From Flammula alnicola (taxonomy: Eukaryota; Basidiomycota; Agaricomycetes; Agaricales; Strophariaceae): a stretch of 64,000 bases of DNA. Where the stretch lies: contig JADNRV010000050.1 of NCBI GenBank assembly GCA_015499995.1, positions 186,001 through 250,000 on the forward strand, read 5' to 3'. A program made the translations under genes and the position numbers. This document shows, one piece after another, positions 26,433-37,485 of the stretch; within the stretch, counting starts at the first letter, position 1; every line of letters begins with the position of its first letter. The notes below the pieces were generated by a model. It made no database searches. It was not told where the DNA came from and saw only the letters and a list, made by a program, of their open reading frames with translations.

Positions 26433-28923
26433 ATGCCCCTCATCAATGAGAAGAACGAGGGCATTCTGCCATCCTCGTCCGCGCCCGAGGCTCCTCCTCC
26501 GCTTACTCGTCTGGAGAAGATGAAGGCAAAGTATCGCGTGCACCAAAAGTTCTTCATTGCGTTATGGGTATACTTTGTCATCCGGCTCGTATACCAAAGT
26601 CAGGATTACTTCTATCTCTTCAGCACACCGAGCTGCGCGCAGGCCGATGTTCTGACCCCCGAGAAGAATGCCGACCTCTGGAACGCGTTGAACGAGAAGA
26701 TTGGGACCCCGGCTTTCCAGACAAGTGCCATCGACTGGCTCGCAGGAGCTGTACGCGTGCCGTGAGTCCTTTCCTTGCTTTCCCTGCAAGATCCAACTCG
26801 TCTGATAATGGGTTCTTGCGAAATGATGTATGTAGAACCGAATCGTTCGATAATATGGATCCTGTCGGTACTGATCCTCGTTGGGATGCATTTGGACCAT
26901 TCCACGAGTACCTCTTGGGTGCATTCCCGCTCGTGTAAGCTAATGTGTCACGACGTCGCTGATTTTATGGTGCTCACGTTCTTATCTGAAGTCATTCAAC
27001 TCTCAAGTTGACAAAAGTTAACACCTACGGTCTTTACTACGAGTGGAAGGGCTCGGACGCGTCTCTGAAGCCACTGCTTCTGGCAGCACACCAAGGTACT
27101 TCAAGTGCTCACATTCTGAAACCCGCGGTTGTTCATAGCTATTCATCTTTCATGCTAGACGTCGTCCCTGTCGACCCCACTACAGTCGATCAATGGACCC
27201 ACCCACCATACTCAGGATTTTTTGACGGTATGCACCTATAGTTACTTTACCTGTGGACTATGCCCATTATTCGTGTCCAGGCAAGCGCATCTGGGGTCGT
27301 GGAAGTTCCGACGACAAGAGTGGGTTGATTGGTATTCTGTAATGCTTTTCCAAATCCTCTAGAATATCAACGTCTTACTCAAATAATATCCCAACACCAG
27401 GTCGACAATCGAGACGCTCATCGAAGCTAAATTCCAGCCTACCAGAACCGTCGTGCTATCCTTCGGTTTCGACGAGGAAGCTAGTGGATTCCAGGTAGGC
27501 CTGCAATAAATTCTGCGTAAGATAAAGATAATCCTTCTGAACTTCAACCAAGGGCGCCGGAAAACTTGGACCATATCTCGAGAGCATCTATGGCGAAAAC
27601 GGTTTTGCTATGATTGTCGATGAGGGCTGTAAGTCGCGGTCATTGTGTCCTGTTTATATCTGAATGTTAATAATGTACCACCTATTACAGCCGGATTTAT
27701 AGAGCAATATGGATCTATCATCGCCACCCCCGGAATCGCCGAGAAGGGTTTCTTGAACGTCCTCGTTGAAGTGACGGCTCCGGGTGGCCACTCGAGTATT
27801 CCTCCACCACACACCGTAAGATCGCACTTCGACTATTGTGACTTGATGCTGAGCGACATTTATAGAGCATCGGAATTCTGTCGGCCCTCCTCGTTCATTA
27901 CGAGAAACATCCTTACGAAGTCAAAGTCGTACGTCCTCGATCCAAATCTTCATTACACGAGTAATATATCATCTTAACCCATATACAGACAAGAAATGAA
28001 CCAGTCTATGATACATTGCAATGTGTCGCTCAACATGCGAACGACGTGCCATCGCATTTGCGCAGGCTCATCAAACAGTCTGTCCAGTCCAACAAGGCCC
28101 TTCATCGTCTCCAGTCCTTCATCCGCGAAGACAGAGTTCTCAGCAGCTTGGTAGGCACCACTCAGGCTATCGATCTCATCCACGGCGGTGTGAAATCGAA
28201 TGCTCTTCCTGAACAAGCCTGGGCCATCGTCAACCATCGCATTTCTGTCGTCAGGTACGTAAATATTTACATCTTGGAAGTAGAGCAATCCCCGAACTGA
28301 ACATGAACAGCTCTCTAGACGAAGTCAAAGCAGCTGATACCGCTCTTCTCGAAGAACTTGGATACAAATTCAACTTGACATACGAGGCGTTCGGAAGCAG
28401 GATTTCTGAGGAAGGCGCCCCGGCCAGTGGGTCATTGACATTGAGCGACGCATTCAATGGGGGCCTCGAACCTGCGCCTATCACGCCGACTGGCCATGAT
28501 GCGGCACCGTACCAACTTCTGTCTGGCACGATCAAGGCGACGTATAATGCACACCGTGCTATCAACGACGCCAACTCTATCATCGTCGCTCCTGGTATGA
28601 TGTCCGGAAATACAGGTTTGTTTTCACTACATTTTCCTTCTCTCAATGTTTCGTTGATTGCGAAAATTTCTGGATAGATACACGTTTCTACTGGAAGCTC
28701 TCGCCGCACATTTTCCGCTATAACCATCACAATGCGGGCAGTTCGAAGAACCCTCTCTCTGGGGTCCACACTGTGAATGAATGTAAGTATCTATGCGCCT
28801 GCTGGTCGATGACAATGCTGACCTGATGTCTGGGATAAAGCTACTGACGTTGACTCGTTCTTGGAGATGATTCGCTTCTTCACTACCCTTATTCTCAATG
28901 CTGATGAATCCACGACCCTTTGA
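26433..28923 (+). CDS. M20-family metallo-carboxypeptidase (carboxypeptidase S-like)
   Basis: Zinc carboxypeptidase of the CPS1/Gly-X type, expected in the vacuole or secretory pathway, releasing C-terminal residues from peptides. Start ATG 26433 (MPLINEKNEGILPSSS), then a signal-anchor TM (FFIALWVYFVIRLVY, about residues 42-56). The metal and catalytic motifs appear in order: LLLAAHQDVVPVDP (His-X-Asp, split by an intron after CAC CAA G), GRGSSDDKSGLIG, FGFDEEASGFQGAG (Glu-Glu pair) and TAPGGHSSIPPPHT in the dimerisation domain. Near the C-terminus, YNHHNAGSSKNPLSGVHTVN gives the last metal-binding His. It ends LNADESTTL, TGA 28921-28923. About 590 aa, normal for the family, with many short introns. 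No breaks seen. Confidence 0.92.
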
Positions 28924-29499
28924 AATACTGATAGCTACGTAGGAACTTTGTTTGCGTCGCAATCTTATTGGTACAGACCGTCCGATGACAGGGCCTTGCA
29001 AATAGAGGGGATCCATGACAAATGATATTCCTGTATCGTAAAACTTTTGGTTTACCCGGCAGGCTAAATGCATCAAAGCTTTCACGTCTGCCTTGCATTT
29101 AACCTATCATGCGCGGTTTACCATGCCCAATAAGAGAACATGGTTGGTCTCTATCACACGAATGCTTGAAGTCAAAAATAATTTGAACAGTCGCTGGATC
29201 GGAGAGCAACACGTAATAAGGGCTGATATGACTTCCGGTCATACTGTGAAGAATGAAGGAAGAATGACAAGACAAAAGAAGGGAGAAGCTTTAATCGAAT
29301 GTGCAATCACAGGAGAAAAGAAACAGGGAGGGTAAGAACCTCCACGAAGGGAATATATCCAGCTCAGGTAGCGCCGATCTAATCATACTGGAAAGATGTG
29401 TTATTAGAAAGGTCAAGTGGTGGTAGGGTATACTGGATGAATGTATTGTTAGAAATATCTGTGAAGGCTAGGAAATGAATTACCTGGTGATGCGCTCGT
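28924..29499. other. Intergenic, no gene seen
   Basis: About 575 bp between the carboxypeptidase and the 3' end of the kinase pseudogene. Purine-rich patches only. Confidence 0.45.
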
Positions 29500-30533
29500 T
29501 CAATCGGAAGATGAACAGGTCGTCTTGGATAAGGTATCCCGACGCTCACAGAGTCGGAACTGCGATGGATCTGATCAAGCGTTCAAATTTGTCGATCAGA
29601 GTTGAGAAGAGAAAAAAAAGAATAGGCCCTCACCTGCTCATTGTCCTTCCACCACAGGTTGAATGCAGCTTCAAGTTCCGTCGCCAAGATATCAGCCGAT
29701 TCATACTCAAGTGTGAAGCATTTAGTGACGATGCTTCCAAAATAGGGAAGCAATGATGGCGGTAGCTCGTCAAAGGCACCGAGAACATGGGTGATCTGGT
29801 CATGCTTTTGCATAATTGCTACTTCCTCCAGTACTGTCGGAAACAAGTCCTTATGGAATGGGAATCTTTCGGAGAAGAGCACGAAAAGGATCACGCCTAA
29901 TCCAAAAATATCTGTGCGTCTCGGAGTCTTGGCACAGTATCCGAACGGGCAACGTATATCGGTGGAGGGCCTGAGGGAAATCATAAAAGTACGGTGCATT
30001 TGAATAGAAAGCCCGAAATACAGAGCACAACATGGTAATCGTCAGTTAGGAGGATGTTATGGAGGTGAGGGTCACCCCAAATAATGTCTCGAGCATGTAG
30101 GTGGGCGATTCCCTGGAAATTTCTATGGCCCAAGTCAGTCGTGTTGCAACTGGGACTCTGGGATGGGCTCTCAGGTGAGAGAGGAGAGAGCCATTGCGAA
30201 GGGATGCGAGTTGATATGCCAGTCAGAGAATCGCTACCAAGGTATTTGACGATGCAGGGGTGTGATCCAAGGATTCTATAGATAGCCTGCTCGTTGGCGT
30301 CAGGAGCTTTGCGAAAGATATGTCCTGGAGAACCATTTAGTTCATTATGTGGGAATGGCCAACAAGTATGAGTTTTACCGTTCAGGTTGGCTAACGTCGA
30401 CCATTTTCACCTAGACCATTCGTGTTGGGCAGTTCCTTTGAATGCAAGCGATGAAAGATGAGATATGTCGAATACCCGATAACTGCCGCACTGGCCACGC
30501 AATTGTGACAGCAGAGCGTGAGCTCGACATCAT
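29500..30533 (-). pseudogene. Frameshifted protein kinase
   Basis: Reads as a small Ser/Thr-type kinase with an N-terminal membrane anchor (MMSSSRSAVTIA, then ASAAVIGYSTYLIFHRLHS). The frame is broken in the anchor by one missing base relative to the copy at 32154. After an intron the kinase body resumes: GHIFRKAPDANEQAIYRILG and HPCIVKYLGSD. Near 30195 the sense moves to another frame (NGSLLSHLRAHPRVPVATRL) and near 30115 back again (GIAHLHARDIIWGDPHLHNI). Near 30030 it shifts a third time (FGLSIQMHRTFMISLRPSTD, then FGYCAKTPRRTDIFGLGVIL). The catalytic-loop Asp and Asn (WGD..HN) are visible; the DFG Asp is not (TAT codon). The C-terminal part (FPFHKDLFPTVLEEVAIM to NLWWKDNEQ) is intact, with a last exon stopping at 29500-29502. 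Confidence 0.7.
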
Positions 30534-30535
30534 GG
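30414..30535. repeat. Dispersed repeat, copy 1 (5' end of kinase pseudogene)
   Basis: About 122 bp, nearly the same as 32189-32311 in the same orientation, with roughly ten differences including one missing base. It covers the anchor-coding exon of the kinase pseudogene. Confidence 0.8.
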
Positions 30536-30822
30536 TGCGGTAGTGAGATCAAGCGAACGATTATGTAATTACGGTGACCGCGATCAAACAAAGACCGGCC
30601 TCGTATGGCACACCACACCCATCTCTCTTTCGATTAGCGAAAGAACGACACAGCGCACCGTAAAATTGTGCGATAGCCATCCTGTGCAATAAAACGAGGT
30701 CACTGCTCGGAAACGCTATGGTTTCGAACCTGAAACTGCCTTTTATCATAGTGATTCTTTCAGGAATCGTAACTTATAACACTTTCTTGTCCGACGTTGC
30801 TTTTGTTCGAATCTCCGAAAAG

Positions 30823-32003
30823 ATGGACCCTGGACCGCCCCGACTGCAGAGACGCAATGTGGAAGTGTTTGATTCTGACGGAGCTGTGGTCGCCGGTACA
30901 TCCTTTCCATCGACACTTTGTTTGCGGCGTTGACATCGCGGTCAGGATTCTGGCAGTATGGCACTCTCCAGTGGGACGAGTTTTACAGATACATAACCGC
31001 ATTCGCCGTGACTACGACAGCTTGGACGATTTTCCAGTATGACCTGGCCCAGCAGCAACACGGTGCACCATGTCCGTCCGGAGCTCAGATCGTGCAACCC
31101 GGACATTACATATTGCTCTCCAACAGTAAGTAGCGCATTGACTCCTCGCAACGTCAGAATTCCCAATTTAACGACTAGCTGGTGGGCCTATTCGTATTGG
31201 ACTCGTGCCAACTCTCCCCGCCCTCGCAATCCCACCCATTCCGATACCCCTGCTCGCGTCAGCGAAAGTCCAAACCTTCTTTAATGGAGAGTTGGCTCAC
31301 TTTTTTCGTCTCTTACAGGAACCTCATTACTGCACCCGTGGACGCACTAGAGATGGTAAATGCCTCATCACGGGCATGCAAACCCAGACATACAGTCGTC
31401 TTAAAGTTGCGCACATATTTCCACGGGTACATGATGTTGAAGTGAGCCATTTGTATCTATCACATACTTATTGAACTCATACCAACACCGTCACAGTGGA
31501 TACGCAAAGGTTACCCGAGCAAGGTACCGACCGGCAGATGAAGCCTCTATGGGTGGCTGGACAAAGATCGACTCAGTGCAGAACGTGATTACAATGCGAG
31601 CGATTTACGCAATGCATGGGACAATTACGAGCTTGGGGTAGACCCGAACGTGTGTTCTATTCTAGGATACACATTGCTCCTCAGGACTCACCCTCTGCGC
31701 AGAAAATTACCGTATTACTGCATTTACTAACGGCAATGCGGATATCAATGGCCTAAGTCTCCAACTTGATCATATTCAAGATCCAACACTTCGTCCTCTC
31801 GACGAGCTGTTCACCGATCACTTTATGCAAGGTCTTTCAAGCATATGAAAGGTGCAGGCGAACCGGCGTGGACGTACGAAGACTATGAAGATGCTTTTGG
31901 CGATGGCTCCAATCTGTCGGATCCCAGGATTTGGGGAACCAGGGAAGGGAAGGAGCGATTCGAACTTGCACTCGCGGATCGACTGTTTGATCATAAGAAT
32001 TAA
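30823..32003 (+). pseudogene. Frameshifted HNH-nuclease-domain gene
   Basis: Starts MDPGPPRLQRRNVEVFDSDG. The sense then jumps frames near 30920 (VDIAVRILAVW) and 30955 (WDEFYRYITAFAVTTTAWT). The line PGHYILLSN meets an intron. The next exon gives GPIRIGLVPTLPALAIPPIP and the HNH_2-like core RDGKCLITGMQTQTYSRLKV then AHIFPRVHD. After an intron and the exon start WIRKGYPSKV, breaks occur near 31595 (VQNVITM to SDLRNAWDNYELGVDPNV), 31650-31705 (to ENYRITAFTNGNADINGLSL) and 31835 (HFMQGL to FKHMKGAGEPAWTYEDYED). It ends WGTREGKERFELALADRLFD, HKN, TAA 32001-32003. The family is an expanded Agaricomycete HNH-domain group of unknown role. At least five breaks make it a pseudogene. Confidence 0.7.
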
Positions 32004-32153
32004 GCACTTAGTACCATGCGTAGGTTTTCGACACAGTTTTGCATTGAGCCATTTTTGAAGATCAATCTGTTTCGAGTTCGACGGGCTGGATGGGAAAATT
32101 CATGGTAATAATCAATGAAGGACTTCGGTACGAGTGTCTTCCCCGACTCTCGA

Positions 32154-32309
32154 TTAAGGAGAAGGAGGGTTCTGTGGCTTTTCACTTTGACCACTCGTAT
32201 TGCACAGTTCCTTTGAATGCAAGTGATGAAAGATGAGGTATGTCGAATACCCGATAACTGTGGCACTGGCCACGGCAATTGCGACAGCAGAGCGTGAGCT
32301 CGACATCAT
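32154..32309 (-). CDS. 51-aa signal-anchor ORF, duplicate of kinase 5' exon
   Basis: Minus-strand ORF from ATG 32309 to TAA 32154-32156. It starts MMSSSRSAVAIAVASATVI and has one hydrophobic helix (about residues 8-26), then HHLHSKELCNTSGQSEKPQ. The upstream two-thirds copy the kinase pseudogene's first exon but keep the frame that copy has lost. The kinase body is absent; the sequence diverges after HSKEL. Either a truncated duplicate left by transposition or recombination, or a tiny membrane peptide gene. No promoter evidence. Confidence 0.4.
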   Translation of the reverse strand: MMSSSRSAVAIAVASATVIGYSTYLIFHHLHSKELCNTSGQSEKPQNPPSP

Positions 32310-32311
32310 GG
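32189..32311. repeat. Dispersed repeat, copy 2
   Basis: Matches 30414-30535 in the same orientation about 1.77 kb apart. The two copies bracket the HNH pseudogene. Confidence 0.8.
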
Positions 32312-32598
32312 TCATGATAGGTCATGATTCATGAACAACTGACTTGCTGAAGTAGTAATTGGGGTGGCACAGTGATCATGAAGGGATAGTAGCAAGGGAG
32401 GAGATATTGACGAAAGTCCACGCTTTACTGACACAGTTCGGAGGGCGTGATAAAGACAGGACTAAGGCGACCATGGATTTCGGCCATAGTACCAATACTT
32501 GTTATATCATGGCGTTCGGGTATTTACAAAATCTTATCGCAATCAAGAAATTGTAATGATCTAACTTTCTAACTTCCGATGCTCTACGTAGGCAATTA

Positions 32599-33201
32599 TT
32601 AGGACGTTCAAAGCTGGCGCAGCTCGCAGACGCAGCTCGTAGCTCGCATTTGATGGCTTAGTCAGTTGCAATTCAAGTTCCGCTCAGGTTCCAGATATCG
32701 CAACGAGATGTGTTCCATCAAACTTAGATTAGATGTTAGACAACTCTCAAAGCTATCTTCACCATCTGTATGCTCCTTCTACAGATATTTCACAATTTCA
32801 AAGTCGTAAATGGATTAAAAGTTATGTGTATTATAAAGACAGAAAAATTTCGGAGAATATAAAGTTGTTTGGTTGTTTTCTGTCGTTAATTTAAATGCTG
32901 ACTATACATTGCTTGTTCTCCTCCAAAGTCAATTTTAACATCGAAAGGTCGCGTTTCAAATGATTTTCTGGCATTTAAAATCTTGCATACTATTTCATTC
33001 ATAAACGAAAAACATGTTGCAAAGGTCGAGGATGGTGTTAGAACAGTCGAATAGATATGAGGACATCTAATCTAGGTTTGATGGAACACATCTCGTTGCC
33101 GGTGTCCTGGAACCCGAGCGGAACTTGAATTGCAACCTGACTAGCCATCAAATGCGAGCTACGAGCTGCGTCTGCGAGCTGCGCCAGCTTGAACGTCCTA
33201 A
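32599..33201. mobile_element. MITE-like element with about 139-bp inverted repeats and TA flanks
   Basis: Left end TTAGGACGTTCAAAGCTGG (from 32599) and right end CCAGCTTGAACGTCCTAA (to 33201) are inverted copies. The match extends to about 32736 on the left and 33063 on the right with few mismatches and small gaps (for example CGCAGCTCGCAGACGCAGCT in both). Both ends are flanked by TA (32597-32598 and 33202-33203), the target of Tc1/mariner-type transposases. The interior is A/T-rich with no ORF, so the element is non-autonomous. It sits 11 bp from the stop codon of the F-box gene. Confidence 0.85.
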
Positions 33202-33212
33202 TAAATTAAGGA

Positions 33213-35077
33213 TCACCATTCCTCCTCCTTCCCAATGATATTACCCCAAGCTCTGATTCTCTTCAATTCCTTGACTGCACCTCCGTCACACTCTCTAATA
33301 ATCTTCGCACTCAGCCCACCCTTAATCAGGAGTTCCCCAAAAATATTGCCCATTGTTACAATATCCAACGTTCGGCAACCATCCGCTAGATCTCGTGCGG
33401 CCTCGTCAAAGGTCTCTGGAGCATACTTTCCGTAATCTTTCTCTGCGACACCACCGGTATCGAAGTCAGCGTAATCTTCCCAGTTTGCAGAACGTGCGAA
33501 GAAAGGTTGGGCGTAGATGTTGATACCGCCTGAGAGGGTGAGACGCTGTAGCTTGGGGAACCGGGACAAGGAGGTGGTGATGGAATCCTGCATTGAATTA
33601 GTCTGACGGACAAAAGCACCAAAAAATGACAGGAAACTTACCAGGGTGTCATCCGATGTTCCCATGAGTTCTAGTTCCTCTAGGTTCGGAGCAGCCTTCG
33701 ATAAACTCATGATATAATTCCCATCGAATTGCCTGGCCGGCCTCTTCGCGTCTGCTTCCGACATGTCTCCGTTCTCATCTTCCCGCCATCTGTGCCCCTC
33801 TCGCGGCTTTGGACTGTTCCCCGATTCGCGATGTATGCCGAGACTGCGGAGAGCGGGAAGAATTCCATTCTGAGCAACCACGCGCAAGAGGTATGGGCCT
33901 TGTGCGTTGTAGTTCCCAGAGGCTGAGTCTGATGAGGGAATTTGATACTTGAGGAAGAGGACAAGAGCGTGGTCGACGTTACACTGCCACACAATCTGTT
34001 AAGGTGTTTCGAAGTCGGATGCTAGAGAACCTACTCACCTGCAGGTATTTTAGGTTTGGGAGCATTCCGATTTCAAAGTTATAGAACCAGCACCCATCCA
34101 CGCCAGGCCAGAATTCGAGGCGCTCGATACCGGGATGGGCCCTCCAGAAGGTGTTCGTGGAGGCGGGATCGGAAACAAAAAACTTGTCGAGGATGAGGGT
34201 GCGGAGGTTTGGAATAACGCAGCCAAGGAGTCCGCCAGGGCTAGAGGCATCGATTTCTTTGGCATGTAAAGCATCACGGAGTCGAAGCTCGAGGGTATGT
34301 AAATTTGGTGGAAGTTGTGAAAGATTGATGGTTGGTAGTGGGTCTTAAGACGATATCAGCAGTGGATGATTGAAATATCCTTCTGATAACATACAGCTGA
34401 GTAAGTAGCATTCAATGCGGATGCTGGTCAGACTCTAGCAAGAAAGATTGGGTCAGAACAGGAAAGGTGCATAAGACCGTAATGTATACCTCGATTGAGA
34501 AAATCTCAGGCTCTATCCACTCTTTCCCAAATTCCTGTGAGAAATAGGACAAATGGACGGCTTTTAAATTGGGGCACTTTGTCTTCAAGCTTGTATCGAA
34601 CGACGAGGGAAGTTTGAGGAAGTCGTCCGTTGGATTGTTCCCTTCTGTCCCGTCCCATTCGCGGATGACCTGAAGAGTCAAAGCCGAGAGATGCCGCAAC
34701 CCATCGACATCTATGAGTTTCTGAAGTGCATTGAGGGAATGACCTGGAGTGCGGATTGGTGTTTTTATCGAAGAATCAATGCACAGGTGGCGGATGCAGT
34801 GGCTGGGAGAGGGATTTCCCTGCTTTTGGATATCTTCCTCTGTCACGATTTCAGCCTTTGCGATCAACGCGTTCAAGGTTGATAACGCTTGATCCTCTCC
34901 CACAAGTCGTACGTGGCCATACATAAGCTGTGGAAATACAATATCATGAAGGCAATGACAAGTGAGCGCCAATGAAAGTAAGGTTGAAGGGCGATAGACA
35001 AGTGGAAGGTGTCCTATGATTACGGGGAATAACTCTGGGAAAAGTTCGCTGAAGGACGTCGCTGACGCTGAGGGCAT
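33213..35077 (-). CDS. F-box/LRR-like protein
   Basis: Likely SCF-type ubiquitin-ligase substrate adaptor. Start ATG 35077, MPSASATSFSELFPELFPVI, then an F-box-like N-terminus (IGHLPLVYRPSTLLSLALTC, HCLHDIVFPQLMYGHVRLV). The remainder is a string of degenerate leucine-rich segments typical of Agaricomycete F-box proteins: GLRHLSALTLQVIREWDG, CPNLKAVHLSYFSQEFG, LPPNLHTLELRLRDALHA, AAPNLEELELMGTSDDT, RFPKLQRLTLSGGINIY and CRTLDIVTMGNIFGELLIKG. It ends RAWGNIIGKEEEW, TGA 33213-33215. Introns lie near 34430-34490, 34345-34395, 33985-34040 and 33590-33645. Substrate unknown. The frame is open throughout, unlike its neighbours. The 3'UTR must include or stop before the adjacent inverted-repeat element. 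Confidence 0.8.
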
Positions 35078-36002
35078 GATGACTGGGTTAGACGGTTTGT
35101 CAAGTTGTATTACTAAGTATGAGTATTACTAACTCCCCACAGAACACTGCCTATATCCAGTGCTCTTATCATTTCGGTGCTCGCCAGCTTGCAGGAGATA
35201 CTCCACTGAGTACTGATGTATCTTGTGCCACTGAGTTTATCATTTAGAGCTGAATAAATCATGGACACATATTTGACAGCGACGAGACAGTGGAAAAGAT
35301 GGAAAACATATTGCGTCGTCGCAATCGCACTCCGTTTCGGACTTTCCCGAGGTTGACTTTCGCCGCATGCGGAACGGTGGCCCGGCGAAGGGAAAGTCGT
35401 TCCAACATCACTCACTGCTGTCGTTTCCGTTTGTTTTCTAGGTATGTAGGTGCTCTGCCTATAAATGTGCTAAGCTAATTATTTTATTTTTATCCCATAG
35501 CGCTCGCAAGGCTTCTTCAAGGCAGGCGGGCACCGCACATTGGAAAAGGTGCAGGTATCGGCGATCCGAATCGAGTTATTGTGTTTAAACTCATTTACTC
35601 TAGTCCAATGAATGGTGACGAACGGGCAACAGAGACGATGTGCAGGTTTTCTTGTCTTGTGCACGTCTCAGCACATGCACACTTACGACTCGATTGTTAG
35701 ATGATTTGCTCTCAGCGGCGACCATGTCTAACACTCGAGACCTGTATAAAGACAGCCCCCAGATTTGTCTGAGCACTCAGGCTCAGACAAATCTCCCCCA
35801 TCGTACTCTCACAATTCACACCGCTTCTTGCGCTACCCCACTTATATCGAGCACCCCTATACCAATTGACTACATACTCAGACCTGAGCGCGGCCGCCAA
35901 CGGTAATAATCAGAAGACATCCGCTCTTGCGTCCTTCCTACTTCCAGCCCCTCATCGCACCGAATTCCTCGCCTTCTCATTCAAAGTACGTCGCTTCTCT
36001 TC
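35078..36002. other. Intergenic with a perfect hairpin
   Basis: No confident gene. Plus-strand frames leading into the APH-like gene (from about 35866) might be a first exon but lack an ATG. A perfect 14-bp hairpin at 35761-35794 is the only structure seen. Confidence 0.4.
35761..35794. repeat. Perfect 14-bp inverted repeat (hairpin)
   Basis: AGATTTGTCTGAGC (35761-35774), six-base spacer ACTCAG, then GCTCAGACAAATCT (35781-35794), an exact reverse complement. Confidence 0.9.
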
Positions 36003-36884
36003 ATGCCTATTTGTACGAATCGGCTCACCTCTCCAGTGGCCACCATTCCCACCATTTTCTCCGAGGTCCCCGCCAATTTACCGCCTCCCGATCAAATTGT
36101 CGCTTTGTGCAAGGAGGCAGGCTACAACAGTGACGGAATCGCCTTCGCTGACCCGTCTTCCGGGGCCGTCTTGGCCTGGTTCAAGTACGGGCCCAACGTT
36201 ACCATGGACGAGGCGTCAACTCAGGCCTGGGTCGCGGAGCACCTGAACGCCAAGCCAGAGGCCGGCGTGAAGGTCCCTCGTGTCTACATGGCTTTCACGA
36301 GCCCCCACCCCGCCTGCACCATTGGCTATATCATCATGGAGTACATTGCTGCTCCGGACTGCAAGAACAGCGACTACGAGCGGGTAGCGCGGGCCGTGGA
36401 CACGCTCATCCGCGTCGAAGCTCCAAGCTCCGTGCCCGGACACTTCGGTGGCGGGGCAGCGGTCCACAGCTTGTTCTTCGAATGGGTGTCTGATATCAAG
36501 TACGAGACGAGCAAAGAGCTGCAGGACCATGTGAACGGCGTAAGTGAGCACTAATTTTCCACAGCGCCTAGATGACTTACGGCTATGGTAGATCCTTAAA
36601 CTCAACGAAGACGCTACGCGCGTTAGCTTCGAGGCCGAAGGGCTTTACCTTTGCCCGGTCGATATCTACCCCCGCAACTTCAAGATGCTCAAAGACGAGA
36701 TAGTGGTCCTCGACTTCCGTGCGACGTGCTTTTTACCTGCATCCTTTATCGCCTACGCGATGCGGAAGCCAGCGCACAACTTCACGCGGAAAGTTGCCAG
36801 TACGTTAGCTATCCGCAGTCGAGCAACTTCGAGGCAATGGCGGCCGCCTCTGGTTACCTGGCTGCCACGGAAGAAATAATATAG
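36003..36884 (+). CDS. Aminoglycoside-phosphotransferase-like (APH fold) protein, 3' frameshift
   Basis: Kinase-like fold of the APH type found in many Agaricomycete paralogues; substrate unknown. Start chosen at ATG 36003 (MPICTNRLTSPVATIPTIFS), but the family-like part begins at VATIPTIFSEVPANLPP after a possible acceptor (ctccag), so the true first exon may lie upstream. Then VLAWFKYGPNVTMDEASTQA, KVPRVYMAFTSPHPACTIGY, IIMEYIAAPDC and LFFEWVSDIKYETSK. An intron (about 36541-36591) leads to the last exon, LYLCPVDIYPRNFKMLKDEI (catalytic Asp and Asn positions of the loop) and VVLDFRATCFLPASFIAYAM (metal-binding Asp). Near 36798 the sense drops to another frame (KVA, then YVSYPQSSNFEAMAAASGYL), ending TAG 36882-36884. 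The break may inactivate only the C-terminus. Confidence 0.6.
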
Positions 36885-37485
36885 GTCAGCCTGACAGCTT
36901 TCGTTTTGCCTAGACTAATGTGACGACTGGACAGCACTTCCGACGAGCGTCCGCCAGCGCATGCGATGCTGAAGCATTGCTGCCTGGGACACGGGAAGCT
37001 CTTGTTATTTGGTGTCCGGACTCTGCGAAACATCCAAAATTCGGCCTCAAATCCGCACGGCATACGTCATTCTTGTGGCAGCTGCATTATCCGGTTTCCG
37101 CCCTCAAATCCGCAAAAACGGACAAGATTGTCACATGAATGTCCAAATTTTTCTCTCCCCGGTGACTAGGACCTATGAAAATACCCTACCAGGTCAGATG
37201 CAAAAAAGACAAAATTTCTGGCATTTCAGGTGAACAAAAATATGCGTTTTGGAGCCCGATTTCGGGTGAATTCCCAACCTGACCTTCAAAATTTGGCGAT
37301 TTGTTTCAGGCTCAAGTATTTCAGCCTCGATATCCCAACCAGTCATATAAATTCAAGTGTACGACTGCTACCAAGTCCACAGCGATTCCCAAAAAAATTG
37401 TCCATATAATGTTACAAAAACACGTTTATTTCTCCATGGAAGATCGCCTTATGCCTGAGAGAAGTTTATAAATGAAGGAACATTC
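36885..37485. other. Intergenic with dispersed repeat
   Basis: No gene seen. Contains repeat copy A at about 37043-37135 and short echoes of AAATTC/AAAATTTGG motifs. Confidence 0.4.
37043..37135. repeat. Dispersed repeat, copy A
   Basis: Carries GGCCTCAAATCCGCAC at 37043 and a second CTCAAATCCGCAAAAACGGA at 37103. The same two-motif order recurs at 38675-38760 (copy B) in the same orientation, 1.63 kb away, flanking the secreted-protein gene. Confidence 0.6.
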
